A stretch of DNA of 46,753 bases. It comes from an uncultured Coriobacteriaceae bacterium. GTDB lineage: Bacteria; Actinomycetota; Coriobacteriia; Coriobacteriales; Atopobiaceae. Under the pieces are notes generated by a model. The model was given only the letters and a program-made list of their open reading frames with translations. It ran no database searches and was not told where the DNA came from. The stretch spans positions 1 to 46,753 of the forward strand of contig CACXFC010000164.1 of assembly GCA_902766835.1 (NCBI GenBank), given 5' to 3'. Shown here one piece after another: positions 34,523-44,136 of the stretch. Position numbers and translations under genes: made by a program. The first letter of the stretch is position 1. Each line of letters starts with the position of its first letter.

Positions 34523-35431
34523 TCAGAGGTTCCGCTCGTCGTCGAACCACACGATCAGGTATGTTGCGTCATCGCTCGTCTTGGAGCGGTGCACCTGCCA
34601 GCAGCCGGCATCTGCGTTCTCGGCGTCACGCAGCTTCTGGCCAAGCTGCTCTCCCCTGCCTTCGGCAACGTCACGCGCAAGGCTCTCAAAGCTGCCCGAA
34701 ACACCCATGTCGACGGCATTGGCAAAGCCATCGGTGCACGTGAACATCCAACTGACGTCGGCGCGGAAGAACCCCTTCGACAGCACGTGCGAGAATCCGC
34801 GGCAGGATATGTCGGCGGCCCAGTAGCCACCCGGCTCGTTCATCTTGAGGCGGTTCTCGATGAAGCGGGGGTTGAGCGCGCGCCGCGCCTCGGCCATCGT
34901 CACCTCGTGCTCGGTGGCATAGACGTGCATGCGCTCGTAGTTCATCTCGTCGAGCTTCGTGAGCGTGTCGTCATACATGAGCGCACACGACCCGTTGCGC
35001 AGACCCAACACCACGATGCAGTCACCCAGAATGGAGGCTTCGACGATGTGGTCGTCCCAGCGAAGGGCGGCGACGCTTCCGTTGGGCTCGTCGATGCGCT
35101 CGAGCTCGGACGCGCCCTCGAATTGCCGATAGGCCTCGGCAACCTCGCTGCCTGCCGCCACAAAGGCATCCTCCGCAGAGCGCGAGATGCAGCCGAGCTC
35201 TTTGGCCAGCGACGTGCAGAGGTTGCGCGCATACCAGGCCGCGTCGCTCTCGCCCGCCACGAGGTTTACCTTGGTGAGGCCCGTGGCCCCATCCACCAGC
35301 ACGGCGCACCCCTGCTCCGGCACTACGAGCGCATAGTCCTCGTTGCACCTGCCCGCCCCAGAGCCCGTCCAGGTGTGCGTCTCGAAGCGGCGGGGCGCAG
35401 CCGGCGTTACTTCATCGGTTGGTTCGTGCAT
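34523..35431 (-). CDS. PP2C-like protein phosphatase domain protein
   Basis: This 302-residue protein shows the scattered acidic motifs of metal-dependent PP2C phosphatases: AGRCNEDYALV, AVLVDGATGL, LGDCIVVLGL, MFTCTDGFANAV and SKTSDDATYLIVWFDD. The last supplies the usual DD pair. It is a single catalytic domain with no membrane segment or sensor. It could counteract a Ser/Thr kinase, but none is encoded in the window. The ATG at 35431 has AGAGAGGCAAC before it; the open frame continues upstream without a better start. Confidence 0.82.
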   Translation of the reverse strand: MHEPTDEVTPAAPRRFETHTWTGSGAGRCNEDYALVVPEQGCAVLVDGATGLTKVNLVAGESDAAWYARNLCTSLAKELGCISRSAEDAFVAAGSEVAEAYRQFEGASELERIDEPNGSVAALRWDDHIVEASILGDCIVVLGLRNGSCALMYDDTLTKLDEMNYERMHVYATEHEVTMAEARRALNPRFIENRLKMNEPGGYWAADISCRGFSHVLSKGFFRADVSWMFTCTDGFANAVDMGVSGSFESLARDVAEGRGEQLGQKLRDAENADAGCWQVHRSKTSDDATYLIVWFDDERNL

Positions 35432-35504
35432 GAGTTGCCTCTCTCTGGATGTTTGCCACCGAACATCGTAGCCCTTTTGGCCGCAGGCGCGCGCGGCAGC
35501 CACA

Positions 35505-35669
35505 TTATGGTGTTGGTTGCGAGGCAAAATAGTGCGCCTGCGCGTGCTCGAAGGCGGCGCAGAAGCGCCTCTTTGCAAGTGTCGTCCTGGGACTGCTTGG
35601 TTCGAACAGGTCGAAGCGCACCTGCTCGGTGCTGACATCCAGGCCCCTATCGTTCAGCTTGATGCGCAT
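35505..35669 (-). CDS. Small hypothetical protein (54 residues)
   Basis: The ATG at 35669 is preceded by CAGGAGGCGCCC, one of the best ribosome-binding sites in the region. The 54-residue product is charged (MRIKLNDRGLDVSTEQVRFD at the start) with no membrane segment or recognised motif. It lies 46 bases after the alpha/beta hydrolase gene on the same strand, so it may be the last gene of that unit. It is supported mainly by the ribosome-binding site. Confidence 0.55.
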   Translation of the reverse strand: MRIKLNDRGLDVSTEQVRFDLFEPSSPRTTLAKRRFCAAFEHAQAHYFASQPTP

Positions 35670-35715
35670 GGGCGCCTCCTGCGTGATGGTGAGGCTGCGT
35701 GAGCGGGATCGCTCG

Positions 35716-36534
35716 TCACGAGAGCTGGCCTGCCAGGCCAAGAATCGCCTGCGCGGTCTGCTCCTGTTGCTGTGCGGGCGTAAGAGTTGCCTTCCCGTCG
35801 CCCCTTTGCGGCCCGTAGCTGCCAAAGTAGGCGTGGTTGCCACCCTCCAGGCAGACTTCCGCATGGCCCTGTGGCAGCCTGGACTGTGCCTCGGCATAGA
35901 GCTCGCGGTTGAGGACGCCGTCTTCTGACCCATAGACCGAGCACACCGCAATGCTTTGGTCGATGGGGCCTGGCGCATAGGATGCCAGAAGCACGAGGCC
36001 ATCCGCCTGCTGCGGGTGCGAGGAGACGTAGGATGCCGCAACGAGCCCACCCAGCGAGTGTCCGCCCAAGATCCAGTGGCTGTACTGGTTCTCGCGCAGG
36101 CACTCCTCCATCATGTTCTCTCCCAGAAAGGCCATGTTGGCCGGTGGGCTCACGACGAAGCAGTCGACCCCTCCGCGGGCAACCAGAAGCATCAGGGGCG
36201 CATAGGCACGCGCCTCCACCTTTGCCCCCGGCATGAACAGGAGCGCCGTCTGCTGACCGGGGCCATCGAAGCGCAGGATGTTCCCCGTGCTCGTAACCGA
36301 TACCGTATCGTCGCCCTCCAGGGCCGCGAGGGCATCGTCATTGGCGTGGTAGTAGTTGCCCAGGTACAGCGCACCCGCGCCCACAAGCACAAGGCTGCTG
36401 CACAGAAGCGTCGTGATGATGCGCGCGGCAAGCGACTTGGGGTGCCCGCACGCCTTTCGCAGCAGGCGCGTGGCCAGTATTCCCAGAGCAAGGCAGCCCA
36501 GAAGGGCGAGTAGGGTCAATGCAAGGTACTTCAT
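35716..36534 (-). CDS. Membrane-anchored alpha/beta hydrolase
   Basis: This 272-residue protein has two hydrophobic segments at the N-terminus (MKYLALTLLALLGCLALGIL and about residues 36-57), placing the enzyme domain outside the membrane. The nucleophile elbow is GGHSLGGLVAASY. An acid near VYGSEDGVLN and the histidine in GGNHAYFGSYG complete a plausible triad. The compact cap-less layout resembles dienelactone-hydrolase-like enzymes. The substrate is unknown. GAGGAGG precedes the ATG at 36534. It lies 26 bases after the small DinB-linked gene and may be part of a dinB operon. Confidence 0.83.
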   Translation of the reverse strand: MKYLALTLLALLGCLALGILATRLLRKACGHPKSLAARIITTLLCSSLVLVGAGALYLGNYYHANDDALAALEGDDTVSVTSTGNILRFDGPGQQTALLFMPGAKVEARAYAPLMLLVARGGVDCFVVSPPANMAFLGENMMEECLRENQYSHWILGGHSLGGLVAASYVSSHPQQADGLVLLASYAPGPIDQSIAVCSVYGSEDGVLNRELYAEAQSRLPQGHAEVCLEGGNHAYFGSYGPQRGDGKATLTPAQQQEQTAQAILGLAGQLS

Positions 36535-36560
36535 CGTCTTATCCTCCTCATGCTGCGATA

Positions 36561-36833
36561 CTACCACTCGGGCATGGCCGCGACCTTCGCCTCGACAAAC
36601 CAGCGCGGCCCCTCGTACCACAGGTGCGTCGTCGTGTTGCCCACGCGCACGGTGTAGCGCATGCCCGTGCCGCCGGTTTTGAGGGAGTGCGCCTGCCTGC
36701 GGTCGAGCACGCGGTCTATATGGTAGTGCACGCCGGTGTCCCAGATGATCTCGAGCGGGGTGACGACGCCCTCCTCGGAGGTGTCGGAGACGACCTCGAC
36801 GTACTTCTTTGCCCTTCCTGCGATTCCCTTCAT
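36561..36833 (-). CDS. Small conserved-looking protein downstream of dinB
   Basis: This 90-residue protein begins MKGIAGRAKKYVEVVSDTSE and is beta/aromatic rich (EIIWDTGVHYHIDRVLDRR, RYTVRVGNTTTHLWYEGPRW). Its Trp/Tyr/Val pattern recalls small proteins encoded beside Y-family polymerases in actinobacteria (DUF6504-type), but I cannot confirm family membership. The ATG at 36833 follows GGGTG; a GTG six bases earlier is equally possible. It starts 16 bases after the dinB stop, so co-expression with dinB is likely. Confidence 0.7.
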   Translation of the reverse strand: MKGIAGRAKKYVEVVSDTSEEGVVTPLEIIWDTGVHYHIDRVLDRRQAHSLKTGGTGMRYTVRVGNTTTHLWYEGPRWFVEAKVAAMPEW

Positions 36834-36849
36834 GCCCACTCACCCGACC

Positions 36850-38127
36850 CTAGGCAAAGAAGCTGATGGGATGCACCACGTTGTCGCGCGCGGGGTCGAG
36901 CGCAGAAAGCCGCGGGTTGCTCAGCTCGGACAGGCGCCGCACGGCATGGTTGCCAAAGCGGCCGCGCAGGGCGTCTACGGTCTTGTCGAGGGTGAGCATG
37001 CGCAGGCGCTGCTCCTCGCACCCCCAGAGGTCGAGCTGGACGGCAGAGGCGGCGGGAACGAGATTGGTGGCCCGCACGCCCACGCCGCGCACCTTTGCCC
37101 CATGGGCGAAGTCCCAGTCGGCCGCAAGCAGGTCTGCCGCCGTCGAGCAGATCTCTGAGGTGAGCTGCGTGGGGCGCGCAAGGGTGGTCTGCGTGCTGCG
37201 CGAGGCAAGGGTGGCAAAGTCGCGCCCATAGGCGCTGATGGTGCGCGCGGCAAGCCCCTGGGCACGCAGGCGCTGGGCGACCGACTCCCCCATGAGCCAG
37301 ATGACCTGGCGAGCCGTCTGCTCGTCCTCCACGTCGAAGGGACAGGTGATGCCGTTTCCCACGCCCTTGACCACGTGATGGATGTTGCGGACGGCAGGGT
37401 CATAGGGCCTGACGGGGCTTTCGTCCTCGCCCCGTGCGAAGGCCTGCACCACCGAGCCCATCTTGCCCAGCGTGCGGCGGATGAGCTCGTCGTCTGCCTG
37501 AGCAAGCTGGCCTATGGTGTAGATGCCCAGATGGTTGAGCTTGCGGCCGGTTGCCGGCCCCACATAGAGGAGGTCGCGCACGGGAGCGGGCCAGACTATG
37601 CTGCAGGCATTCTGCGGCGTTATGCAGGTGAGGCCATCGGGCTTGTCGTAGTCGCTGCCAAACTTGGCGAAGATCTTGTTCCAGCTGACGCCCACAGAGA
37701 CCGTGACGCCCAGCTCGCTGACCATGCGCTCGGAAATCTCGCGCGCAAGGAGCAGCGCGTCGCCGCCCTGCAGGTAGACCGACTTCGTCACGTCGAGCCA
37801 GGCCTCGTCTAGGCCAAAGGGCTCGACGAGGTCGGTGTACTGGTTGTAGATGGTGCGCGCCAGATGCGAGTAGCGCATGTACAGGCCGTAATGGGGTGGC
37901 ACGATGATGGCGTCGGGGCAGGCCCTGCGCGCCTCCCAAAGGGCCGAGCCCGTCTTGACGCCACGACGCTTGGCAGGATAGCTGGCAGTGAGCACGATGC
38001 CGTGACGGCTTTCCTCGTCGCCGCCCACAATGACGGGAAGTCCACGAAGCTGGGGGTTTTCGGCCATCTCGACAGAGGCGTAGAAGCAATTCATGTCGAC
38101 GTGAAGCACTACCCTATCGGTGCGCAT
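36850..38127 (-). CDS. dinB: DNA polymerase IV (Y-family, DinB/ImuB-related)
   Basis: This 425-residue translesion polymerase has the first catalytic motif in VVLHVDMNCFYASVEMAENP (Asp11) and the second in EPFGLDEAWLDVT. The helix-hairpin-helix thumb appears as DLLYVGPATGRKLNHLGIYT. The C-terminal little-finger domain is present, so it looks active. The ATG at 38127 has GGAGGAGGG upstream; earlier in-frame starts extend past the SOS box and are rejected. The FGLDEAW variant differs from the more usual YSIDEAF. It is probably SOS-induced. Confidence 0.93.
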   Translation of the reverse strand: MRTDRVVLHVDMNCFYASVEMAENPQLRGLPVIVGGDEESRHGIVLTASYPAKRRGVKTGSALWEARRACPDAIIVPPHYGLYMRYSHLARTIYNQYTDLVEPFGLDEAWLDVTKSVYLQGGDALLLAREISERMVSELGVTVSVGVSWNKIFAKFGSDYDKPDGLTCITPQNACSIVWPAPVRDLLYVGPATGRKLNHLGIYTIGQLAQADDELIRRTLGKMGSVVQAFARGEDESPVRPYDPAVRNIHHVVKGVGNGITCPFDVEDEQTARQVIWLMGESVAQRLRAQGLAARTISAYGRDFATLASRSTQTTLARPTQLTSEICSTAADLLAADWDFAHGAKVRGVGVRATNLVPAASAVQLDLWGCEEQRLRMLTLDKTVDALRGRFGNHAVRRLSELSNPRLSALDPARDNVVHPISFFA

Positions 38128-38145
38128 GAGCCCTCCTCCCCAACT

Positions 38146-38159
38146 AGAACATCTGTTTG
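38146..38159 (-). promoter_or_regulatory. Candidate LexA (SOS) box upstream of dinB
   Basis: On the - strand this reads CAAACAGATGTTCT, differing at two positions from the lexA operator CAAACAGTTGTTCG. A CATACT -10-like hexamer lies two bases upstream, similar to the position of the box relative to the lexA -10. It is 19 bases before the dinB start. The rest of the 195-bp gap to 38323 shows no other element. Confidence 0.7.
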
Positions 38160-38322
38160 GAAGTATGCCACGTTGGGTGGACAGAAATGGGATTGGAAAG
38201 GCGGCTGGCACAAAGCCGCAGGACGCTCACCAATGTTTCACGCTACGTTCGATTTTTGCCAGCGCGGGGCGGCGGTCACTTGCGCTAGGCTTGATAAAAC
38301 AGCGAAACCTAAGGGGGCAACC

Positions 38323-38619
38323 ATGGCACTTGTGGGAACCTATGCGGTCACGGTCGACATGATGGGCAGCACGGCTGACGGCACCGTGAGCATCGAGGAG
38401 CGCAACGGCGTCCTGACGGGCACGGTCGAGGCCGCGGGAATGAAGGCCCAGGTGGAGAACGCCAAGGCCAGCGGCTCGTCGTTTACCGGCTTCATAGAGG
38501 GGCCTACGCCCTTGGGCACCATGCGCTTCAAGGTGAGCGGAACCGTTACGGGCGACACGATCAAGGGCAAGCTGAAGGCCGGCCTCATAAGCGCGAGCTT
38601 CCAGGGCAAGCGCATCTAG
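38323..38619 (+). CDS. Hypothetical small beta-rich protein
   Basis: The 98-residue product begins MALVGTYAVTVDMMGSTADG and is made of short Thr/Gly/Val-rich strands, suggesting a small beta barrel or sandwich. No signal peptide or catalytic motif is visible. AAGGGGGC precedes the ATG. It is a lone + strand gene between dinB and a - strand remnant, whose 3' end it overlaps by 35 bases. The function is unknown. Confidence 0.72.
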   Translation: MALVGTYAVTVDMMGSTADGTVSIEERNGVLTGTVEAAGMKAQVENAKASGSSFTGFIEGPTPLGTMRFKVSGTVTGDTIKGKLKAGLISASFQGKRI

Positions 38620-38926
38620 GGCAAGCAAGCCTGCCAGCAGGACAAACACGGAAATCAAGGGACGCGCCCTCTTTAAAGATCCTGTTGGAGGAAATTCCCC
38701 TGTTGATGGCGTGCCAATCCAAGCGCAAGTAGCGCCGGCCGCCGAGTGCTAGGAAGAAGATCAGCGCGGTAAGAGCGCGGCCGACCATGAGGGCCATCGT
38801 CGCGTCGAGGTTCGCCAGAAGCGCGATGGCAGCGGCCACCTCGCCTGCGACGATGTAATACAAAAGGAAGCACCCAAGGACTAGCAGCATCTTCTTGGTT
38901 CCAGAACCCTTTATGCGCTCACCCAT
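38585..38926 (-). CDS. Short membrane protein, probably a truncated remnant
   Basis: The 113-residue product has two hydrophobic helices in its first ~65 residues (MLLVLGCFLLYYIVAGEVAA and MALMVGRALTALIFFLAL). After about residue 80 the reading runs through a REP-like repeat and becomes Cys/Arg/Pro-rich, unlike a membrane protein. The first part could be the N-terminus of a larger membrane protein cut short by a repeat-associated deletion. GAGGAAGC precedes the ATG. Translation is plausible but a function is doubtful. Confidence 0.45.
   Translation of the reverse strand: MGERIKGSGTKKMLLVLGCFLLYYIVAGEVAAAIALLANLDATMALMVGRALTALIFFLALGGRRYLRLDWHAINRGISSNRIFKEGASLDFRVCPAGRLACPRCACPGSSRL
38651..38680. 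repeat. REP-like sequence, copy 3 (half element)
   Basis: The first 20 bases match the left arm of the copy at 46532 at 18 positions (core AAGGGACGCGCCCT). The second arm is missing or decayed. It falls in the 3' part of the truncated membrane-protein frame. Confidence 0.7.
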
Positions 38927-38949
38927 GGGTGCTTCCTCAGTTCGTGCGC

Positions 38950-41900
38950 CTACGCGGCGTCAGCAAGCTCCTGATCATTCGTTGCGGCGACATCAGCCGT
39001 CTCGCCTGCGTCAGTCTTCTCGCTTGCATCGGTCTTCGTGCCTGCATCGGTCTTCGCGCTTGCGTCGGTCTTCTCTTCGGCAGCAGCCTCGGCGCCCTCG
39101 TCGGCCACCGTCTCGGCAGATGCCCCGTTATCGTACTTCTCGACGATCGTGTAGTACTCGGCGGAGGCGCTGCGGATGTGACGACGCAGCTCGGCAAAGT
39201 CGTAGAGTCCGTCGCCGTTCTTCGTCAGGCCGGCAAACGAGAGCTCCACTGCCTCCGGCTCCTCATCGCCGGTAAGGATGGTCATGTTGCGCAGCTGGTC
39301 GACGTTCTGGTACATGAGCCGCACACGGCCATAGAGCTTGCCCTCGCTGTCAGCCCACTTCTCGAACACCAGCATCGAGCCGATGGGGGTCTTGGCCTCA
39401 ATGGCTCCGGGCAGCTCGTATTCCTCGGCGCCCAGTGCCGCCATCACGCTCAGCAGGTTGGAGTCGTGGCCGCACAGGAACGAGAACTTGCGGTCCGAGC
39501 GGTCAAGCTCGCTGCCGATGGTCTCAAGCAGGGGATGCGCGGCGTTTGCCGCAACCAGGGGCGACCCAAAGAGCAGGTCGCAGTAGGTGTCCTTGATGCT
39601 CGAGATGGTGGCCATCTGCTCGGGCGTGAGGGTGGTGCCAAAGGCGCCCTCTTCGTCAGACTCGTAATACTGAAGCACCAGCGCGTCACTCAGCTGCGTG
39701 GCGGTCTTGAGCGAGCCGGTCAGCGAAGGCTCCTTGCCCTCAACAAGCTCGATCTGGGTGTCATCGGTCACCAGGTCGGTGAGCTTGCCCGTGGCGTAAC
39801 CCGAGGACAGACGGTAGTCGAGCACATCCTCGAGCAGGTCGTAGGCACCGGCAAGGTCCTCGCCCACCGTGGCAATGCTCTGCTTGCCACTCAGCTCCAG
39901 AATCTGCTCCTGCACTGCCGCGTTATAGGAATCGGAGGTGAAGTTGAGGCACGGCAGGAAGACGGGATCCATGGCGTCGAAGGCCGCCTGCGTCTCAATC
40001 TGGACATCTGCTGCGGGCAGCATGCCTGCAGCGAAGTAGCGGGCCGTTGCGCGCGTGCGCTGCTTGCCGTTGGCGTAGAAGCGTGCCTCGCCGGCTGTGG
40101 GCTGCCAGTTCTCGGGGATGAGCTCCTCGGTTTGCAGCCAGGTGCGCACGTACTGGCCAAGCAGGGTCTCGAGCGCGCCGCCCTTGAGCGACAGCTCGCT
40201 GGGCTTGGAGGTCCACTCGATCCACTTGTGCGGGGTGGCAACTTCCAGTGTGGAGCCGCTGCCGGTCAAGGGAGCGCGGATATTGTGGCGCGCAAGCACC
40301 ACCACTTCCTGCAGCTGGTAACCGCTGCCGGGGTTGCCATAGGGTGCGCTGGCGGAGGCGTAGACGGTCGGCCCCTGCGCCGCAGACGTCACGCTTTCGT
40401 CAGTCGTACCCGTCTCGTCTGCTCCGGTGACTTCGGTCGTCTCGCCCGTGGTGTCAGACACGACGCCCGAGGCGTCAGTCGCAGCGTCTGTGGCATCGCC
40501 TTCCGTAGTGGCACCCTCGGCGTCTTCCGCCGCGGCGTCGGCCTTCTCGTCGGCAGCCGCGTCGGCGCTTGCGGTCTGCTTGTCAATGTCGGTCAGCACG
40601 TAGCCGCAGTCGGGGCACTCGGCAGACTTGCCGCCAGGAATGGTGGTCCACTTGGTGAGCTTGTGGGCGCCCTGAACCTCGGCAAGCGGCGATGCGTAAC
40701 CCTTGATGGGAAGGTTGTCGTAGCTCAGCAGGGCACAGTTCTCGCTCCCAGCGGCCAGTGCGGCGGTCTCGTCGGCCCAGTCAACCCACTGGTCCTCGCC
40801 ATAAGAAACGTAGCTCTCACCCTGGTTGACGATGCCCACGCGGTAGATGGCGTCCCTACCCGCAGGATAATCGCCCTTCTCCATGGCCGCCTCGAAAATC
40901 GTGCGGCTGGCGCCCAGGGTATTGACAAGTGCGTACTTGACGCCGTCTGCGGTGCGCACGCGGTTGAGCACCACGATGGAGATGCGCTCTCCTGCGTCAA
41001 GGGCAATGTTGCGCGTAAGGGCGATGCGATGGTAGCCGCCGTACTTGAAGGTCTGAGAGGTACTGTCAAGCAGGATGCCATCCGTGGGGCTCTTAGCATC
41101 TGCCGCCAGCTTGTAGACCGACACGCTCACCTTGGTGTTGAGGTCGCCCGTGAGGCTCGACACCTCTTCGAGCACACAGTCCTCATCCGCCTCGAAGATG
41201 TTGGCCGCATACACGTGATCGTCGAACAGCACCGAGCTGTAGGCATCAACGGGCATGAAGTCGCTTTCCATGATGATGGCATGCTCGGTTGCGGGCTTGT
41301 CCTCGTCCATCACAAACTCGAACGACTCGGCATTCTCCAGCGTCTTGTCGTAATAGGAGAGGTGGAAGTAACCGCTCTCGCCCCAGCTGGTGCCCCAGCT
41401 GTTGCGCACGATCCAAGCGCCATTCTCGGGCGGCTGATGCCCCTCGAGGAAGTTCTCCTTGGGATATGCGTCATCCCAGCCCACGATGGCCACGCAGTGG
41501 TTGGGCATGAGGTCTTCGTCGGTATACTGTGCGTATTCGGTCACATCGCCGTTCTTCACGAAGTTGATGAAGGGGCCATGCTCCTGACCTGAACTCGAAG
41601 CTTCCCTCTCTTCCACATCCTCGACGGGCAATCCGAAGTGCTGCGTATTGATGAGCATGACGAGCTGGTCGCGCGTAAGGCTCTCGACGTCATAGAAATC
41701 ATCCGCAAGGTTGTTCATGCGCATGCGGGCTTCCACCACGCGCTTGAGCTTGCCAAGCGGAATGCTGTCTATCTCCTCGTAGCCGTTCTTGATGCGCAGG
41801 TACAGCAAGACGGCATTGCGGCGAATGCCGGGCAGCCCCTCGACGATGGTGTCGGTCTCCTTCACGATATCTTCCTCAGATGAGATGGGAGTCGACGCAT

Positions 41901-43215
41901 CGGCATAGTAGAGGACGGCAACGGGGCGCCCTTCGAGCAGCTCGCTCTTGATGGCTTCGGTGCCCGCAGGGTTGTAGACGTATTCGCCGTTCTCGTCATG
42001 GGCGGCGGGAACGGGGAGCACGTTTGCGTTCTTGAGGGCGAAGGACTGTACGAAGCGATCCTCCTCAGGCAGGGTCCAGTCGCCGGAACTGACGACCTCG
42101 CCATCACTGTTCTGATAGGGATAATCCTTTTCCAGCGTTACGCCAACGCCCGCAGCCAATGCCGCAGACGAGGAGCCATAGTCGCCGCCACAGTTGTAGA
42201 CAGCGTTTATGTCCGCAGTCTCTTTGGCGGGAAGAACGTAGGAGCCCTCCCCTGCCTGGGACACATCATAGGGGTACTCTCCATCGGGATAGGCGTCCGC
42301 CTCAGGAAGGTGTGTGAGGCCAAACCACGCGAGATGCTTCTCAGAGAGGTCCAGGGCCGCGCCGTTATCCTGCTCATAGCCCTCGACGGTTGTGTTCAGC
42401 GCGCTGAGAATGCTGGTCTCGCAGGCAGACATGGTGGCAAAGCTCCAACAGGTTCCCCAGGGGTCCTGGTCCCTGACGGGGGCGACGACGCCCGCCTCGC
42501 GCAAGTCAAACGCTGCGGGCAGCGAGCTTGCACGGGACTTCCAGTCAAGCTGCGAGTAGAACGCGGCCGAGTAGAAGTTGTCACCCATAAGGCTGCTGGC
42601 AACGGCCTCAAACTTCTCGCCCAGCTTCTTTTGGGCGTCTGCAGCGGAGATCGTTTCGGCGTCGGTTGCAGCGTCGTCGGCAGCTCCGGCCTCATCGGCA
42701 GGCTTGGTCTCGCCATCACCTGCCTTGTCCGCGTTGTCGGAAGTGACGGCCTCGTCCGTGGCGTCCTTGGACTCGTCGGCAGCATCCGCAGTCTTCTCGT
42801 CGCTGGCATCAGCAACGGCTGCGCTGTCATCTGCTGCGGCATCGCCCTGCTCGGACTGGGCCTCCAGCGCCTGCTGGTCGGTGTCAGCGGCGGCAGCCTC
42901 TTCCTCGCTGGCGGCTTCGTCCGCGTTTGCAGCGGCCTCGTCGTCGGCGGCGTTCGCCTCGTCTGCAGGCTCGCCTGCGGCAGTAGCCTCTTCCTCGGCA
43001 GCAGTCTCGTCTGCCGCCTCCCCTTCAGCGGTAGTGTCAGCAGCAGCGTCTTCCTGTGCGGTAGTCTCGTGCTGCTGGGCAGCCTCCTGTTGGGTTGACC
43101 AACCACCTTGCGGCAAGGGTAGCGAAGAGGTATCGCATCCCGAAATGGCTACCACCAGCGCAAGAATCGCGACAAGGCTGAGGGTGAACCGCTGACGTTT
43201 GGCTTTCGCGTCCAT
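38950..43215 (-). CDS. Lipoprotein with fused papain-like (C1) protease and histidine acid phosphatase domains
   Basis: This single 1421-residue frame starts with a lipoprotein signal (lipobox AISGC, Cys27), so it should be anchored outside the membrane. Residues ~40-190 are an Ala/Asp/Glu low-complexity stalk. A C1-type cysteine protease follows (~225-660), with Gln250 and Cys256 in [12 protein letters not shown], His573 in [13 protein letters not shown] and Asn605 in [17 protein letters not shown]. Residues ~660-850 look like the beta-rich lectin-like domain found after such proteases. A short CPDCG segment and a second acidic stalk (~890-950) come next. The C-terminal ~450 residues are a histidine phosphatase of the phytase/glucose-1-phosphatase branch, with His977 in LARHNIRAP and His1250-Asp1251 in [14 protein letters not shown] precedes the ATG. 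All catalytic residues are intact. Substrates are unknown. Confidence 0.9.
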   Translation of the reverse strand: MDAKAKRQRFTLSLVAILALVVAISGCDTSSLPLPQGGWSTQQEAAQQHETTAQEDAAADTTAEGEAADETAAEEEATAAGEPADEANAADDEAAANADEAASEEEAAAADTDQQALEAQSEQGDAAADDSAAVADASDEKTADAADESKDATDEAVTSDNADKAGDGETKPADEAGAADDAATDAETISAADAQKKLGEKFEAVASSLMGDNFYSAAFYSQLDWKSRASSLPAAFDLREAGVVAPVRDQDPWGTCWSFATMSACETSILSALNTTVEGYEQDNGAALDLSEKHLAWFGLTHLPEADAYPDGEYPYDVSQAGEGSYVLPAKETADINAVYNCGGDYGSSSAALAAGVGVTLEKDYPYQNSDGEVVSSGDWTLPEEDRFVQSFALKNANVLPVPAAHDENGEYVYNPAGTEAIKSELLEGRPVAVLYYADASTPISSEEDIVKETDTIVEGLPGIRRNAVLLYLRIKNGYEEIDSIPLGKLKRVVEARMRMNNLADDFYDVESLTRDQLVMLINTQHFGLPVEDVEEREASSSGQEHGPFINFVKNGDVTEYAQYTDEDLMPNHCVAIVGWDDAYPKENFLEGHQPPENGAWIVRNSWGTSWGESGYFHLSYYDKTLENAESFEFVMDEDKPATEHAIIMESDFMPVDAYSSVLFDDHVYAANIFEADEDCVLEEVSSLTGDLNTKVSVSVYKLAADAKSPTDGILLDSTSQTFKYGGYHRIALTRNIALDAGERISIVVLNRVRTADGVKYALVNTLGASRTIFEAAMEKGDYPAGRDAIYRVGIVNQGESYVSYGEDQWVDWADETAALAAGSENCALLSYDNLPIKGYASPLAEVQGAHKLTKWTTIPGGKSAECPDCGYVLTDIDKQTASADAAADEKADAAAEDAEGATTEGDATDAATDASGVVSDTTGETTEVTGADETGTTDESVTSAAQGPTVYASASAPYGNPGSGYQLQEVVVLARHNIRAPLTGSGSTLEVATPHKWIEWTSKPSELSLKGGALETLLGQYVRTWLQTEELIPENWQPTAGEARFYANGKQRTRATARYFAAGMLPAADVQIETQAAFDAMDPVFLPCLNFTSDSYNAAVQEQILELSGKQSIATVGEDLAGAYDLLEDVLDYRLSSGYATGKLTDLVTDDTQIELVEGKEPSLTGSLKTATQLSDALVLQYYESDEEGAFGTTLTPEQMATISSIKDTYCDLLFGSPLVAANAAHPLLETIGSELDRSDRKFSFLCGHDSNLLSVMAALGAEEYELPGAIEAKTPIGSMLVFEKWADSEGKLYGRVRLMYQNVDQLRNMTILTGDEEPEAVELSFAGLTKNGDGLYDFAELRRHIRSASAEYYTIVEKYDNGASAETVADEGAEAAAEEKTDASAKTDAGTKTDASEKTDAGETADVAATNDQELADAA

Positions 43216-43416
43216 GGGTACCTCCTATGATAAACAGTTAAGTTATGTTACCGCATGTGGCACAGATGCGGCCGAGCATCGCCGCAGGCGGTCTTATGTG
43301 CGCCAATGGCCGTAGCCTGTGCGGGGTCGGAAGTCGGCTATACTCTCTTCTCATATGAAAAATCTGCCTGCCTAAGCCCATCGAACTGCTGGGCACAAGA
43401 TAGAACGGAGAGGGCC

Positions 43417-44106
43417 ATGGCCTTCGAAACCGAAACGAACGCGCCCGCAACCATCCACGAGGAGCCCGCCGCAGAGGCGTTTGCGCAGGAGTCCGCGGCC
43501 ACGCAAGATGCGCTGCCCGATGACATCGAGGCCACGCTCCAGCACAAGCGCAAGGCCGCCTTGGGAGTCATATCCGCCTTTGCCGGCGCAAGTGCCGTGG
43601 CAAGCACGCTGCCTCTGCCCATCAAGGATGCCGTGATGCTCTCACCGCTCGAGCTGGCCGAGATAAACGCGCTGGCAGACGTATACGGTATTCCCAAGGA
43701 GGGGTCGGCTCGCAAAATTCTGGGCGCCATTGCCGAGCTGGGCCTTCTCAGCGTGCTCGCACGTGGCTCGGTAAGAATCGTGGAGCGCGGCATTCGCCTC
43801 AAGGCAGCCTCCGCCCTTAAGAGCGCACTCATTGCCTCGAGCATCGTTGCCGTGATGGGTGCCAGTGCCGCATATGCCTTCGAGCAGGTGCTTCGCGGCG
43901 AGCTCGAGGCCGACGAGCTTAGTCTTGCCGCACGACTGAGCAAGTCAGGACAGCTCGATCGCATCATGAGCAGGGCCCAGAGCTTGGCACACAACGTTAC
44001 CGGAAACGTCGAAGGCACCATGCGCACCAAGCTGGGCGATGACGTCACCGAGGGCCTGAAGGCAAGCGCAAAAGAGCTGTTCAACACCGTAGTTGCGCAG
44101 GGGTGA
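43417..44106 (+). CDS. DUF697-like membrane-associated protein
   Basis: This 229-residue protein has an acidic N-terminus of ~40 residues, then a hydrophobic domain with ALGVISAFAGASAVASTLPL and DAVMLSPLELAEINALADVY followed by GIPKEGSA. That pattern resembles the DUF697 domain (YcjF and GTPase-linked proteins). A second hydrophobic helix lies near residue 140 (SALIASSIVAVMGASAAYAF). No GTPase domain is fused or adjacent. GGAGAGGG precedes the ATG at 43417. The function is unknown. Confidence 0.72.
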   Translation: MAFETETNAPATIHEEPAAEAFAQESAATQDALPDDIEATLQHKRKAALGVISAFAGASAVASTLPLPIKDAVMLSPLELAEINALADVYGIPKEGSARKILGAIAELGLLSVLARGSVRIVERGIRLKAASALKSALIASSIVAVMGASAAYAFEQVLRGELEADELSLAARLSKSGQLDRIMSRAQSLAHNVTGNVEGTMRTKLGDDVTEGLKASAKELFNTVVAQG

Positions 44107-44136
44107 CCTGCTAAAAACATTAGGTAACGACAATAC

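Noticed and set aside
37864-38322. Extending the 98-residue protein at 38323 upstream to 251 residues
   Set aside because: The extension runs antisense through dinB, while the ATG at 38323 has a good ribosome-binding site.
38929-41592. Long open frame of 887 codons antisense to the large lipoprotein
   Set aside because: It mirrors a high-GC, low-complexity coding sequence, has no ribosome-binding site and its translation shows no family motif, whereas the opposite strand encodes intact catalytic domains.
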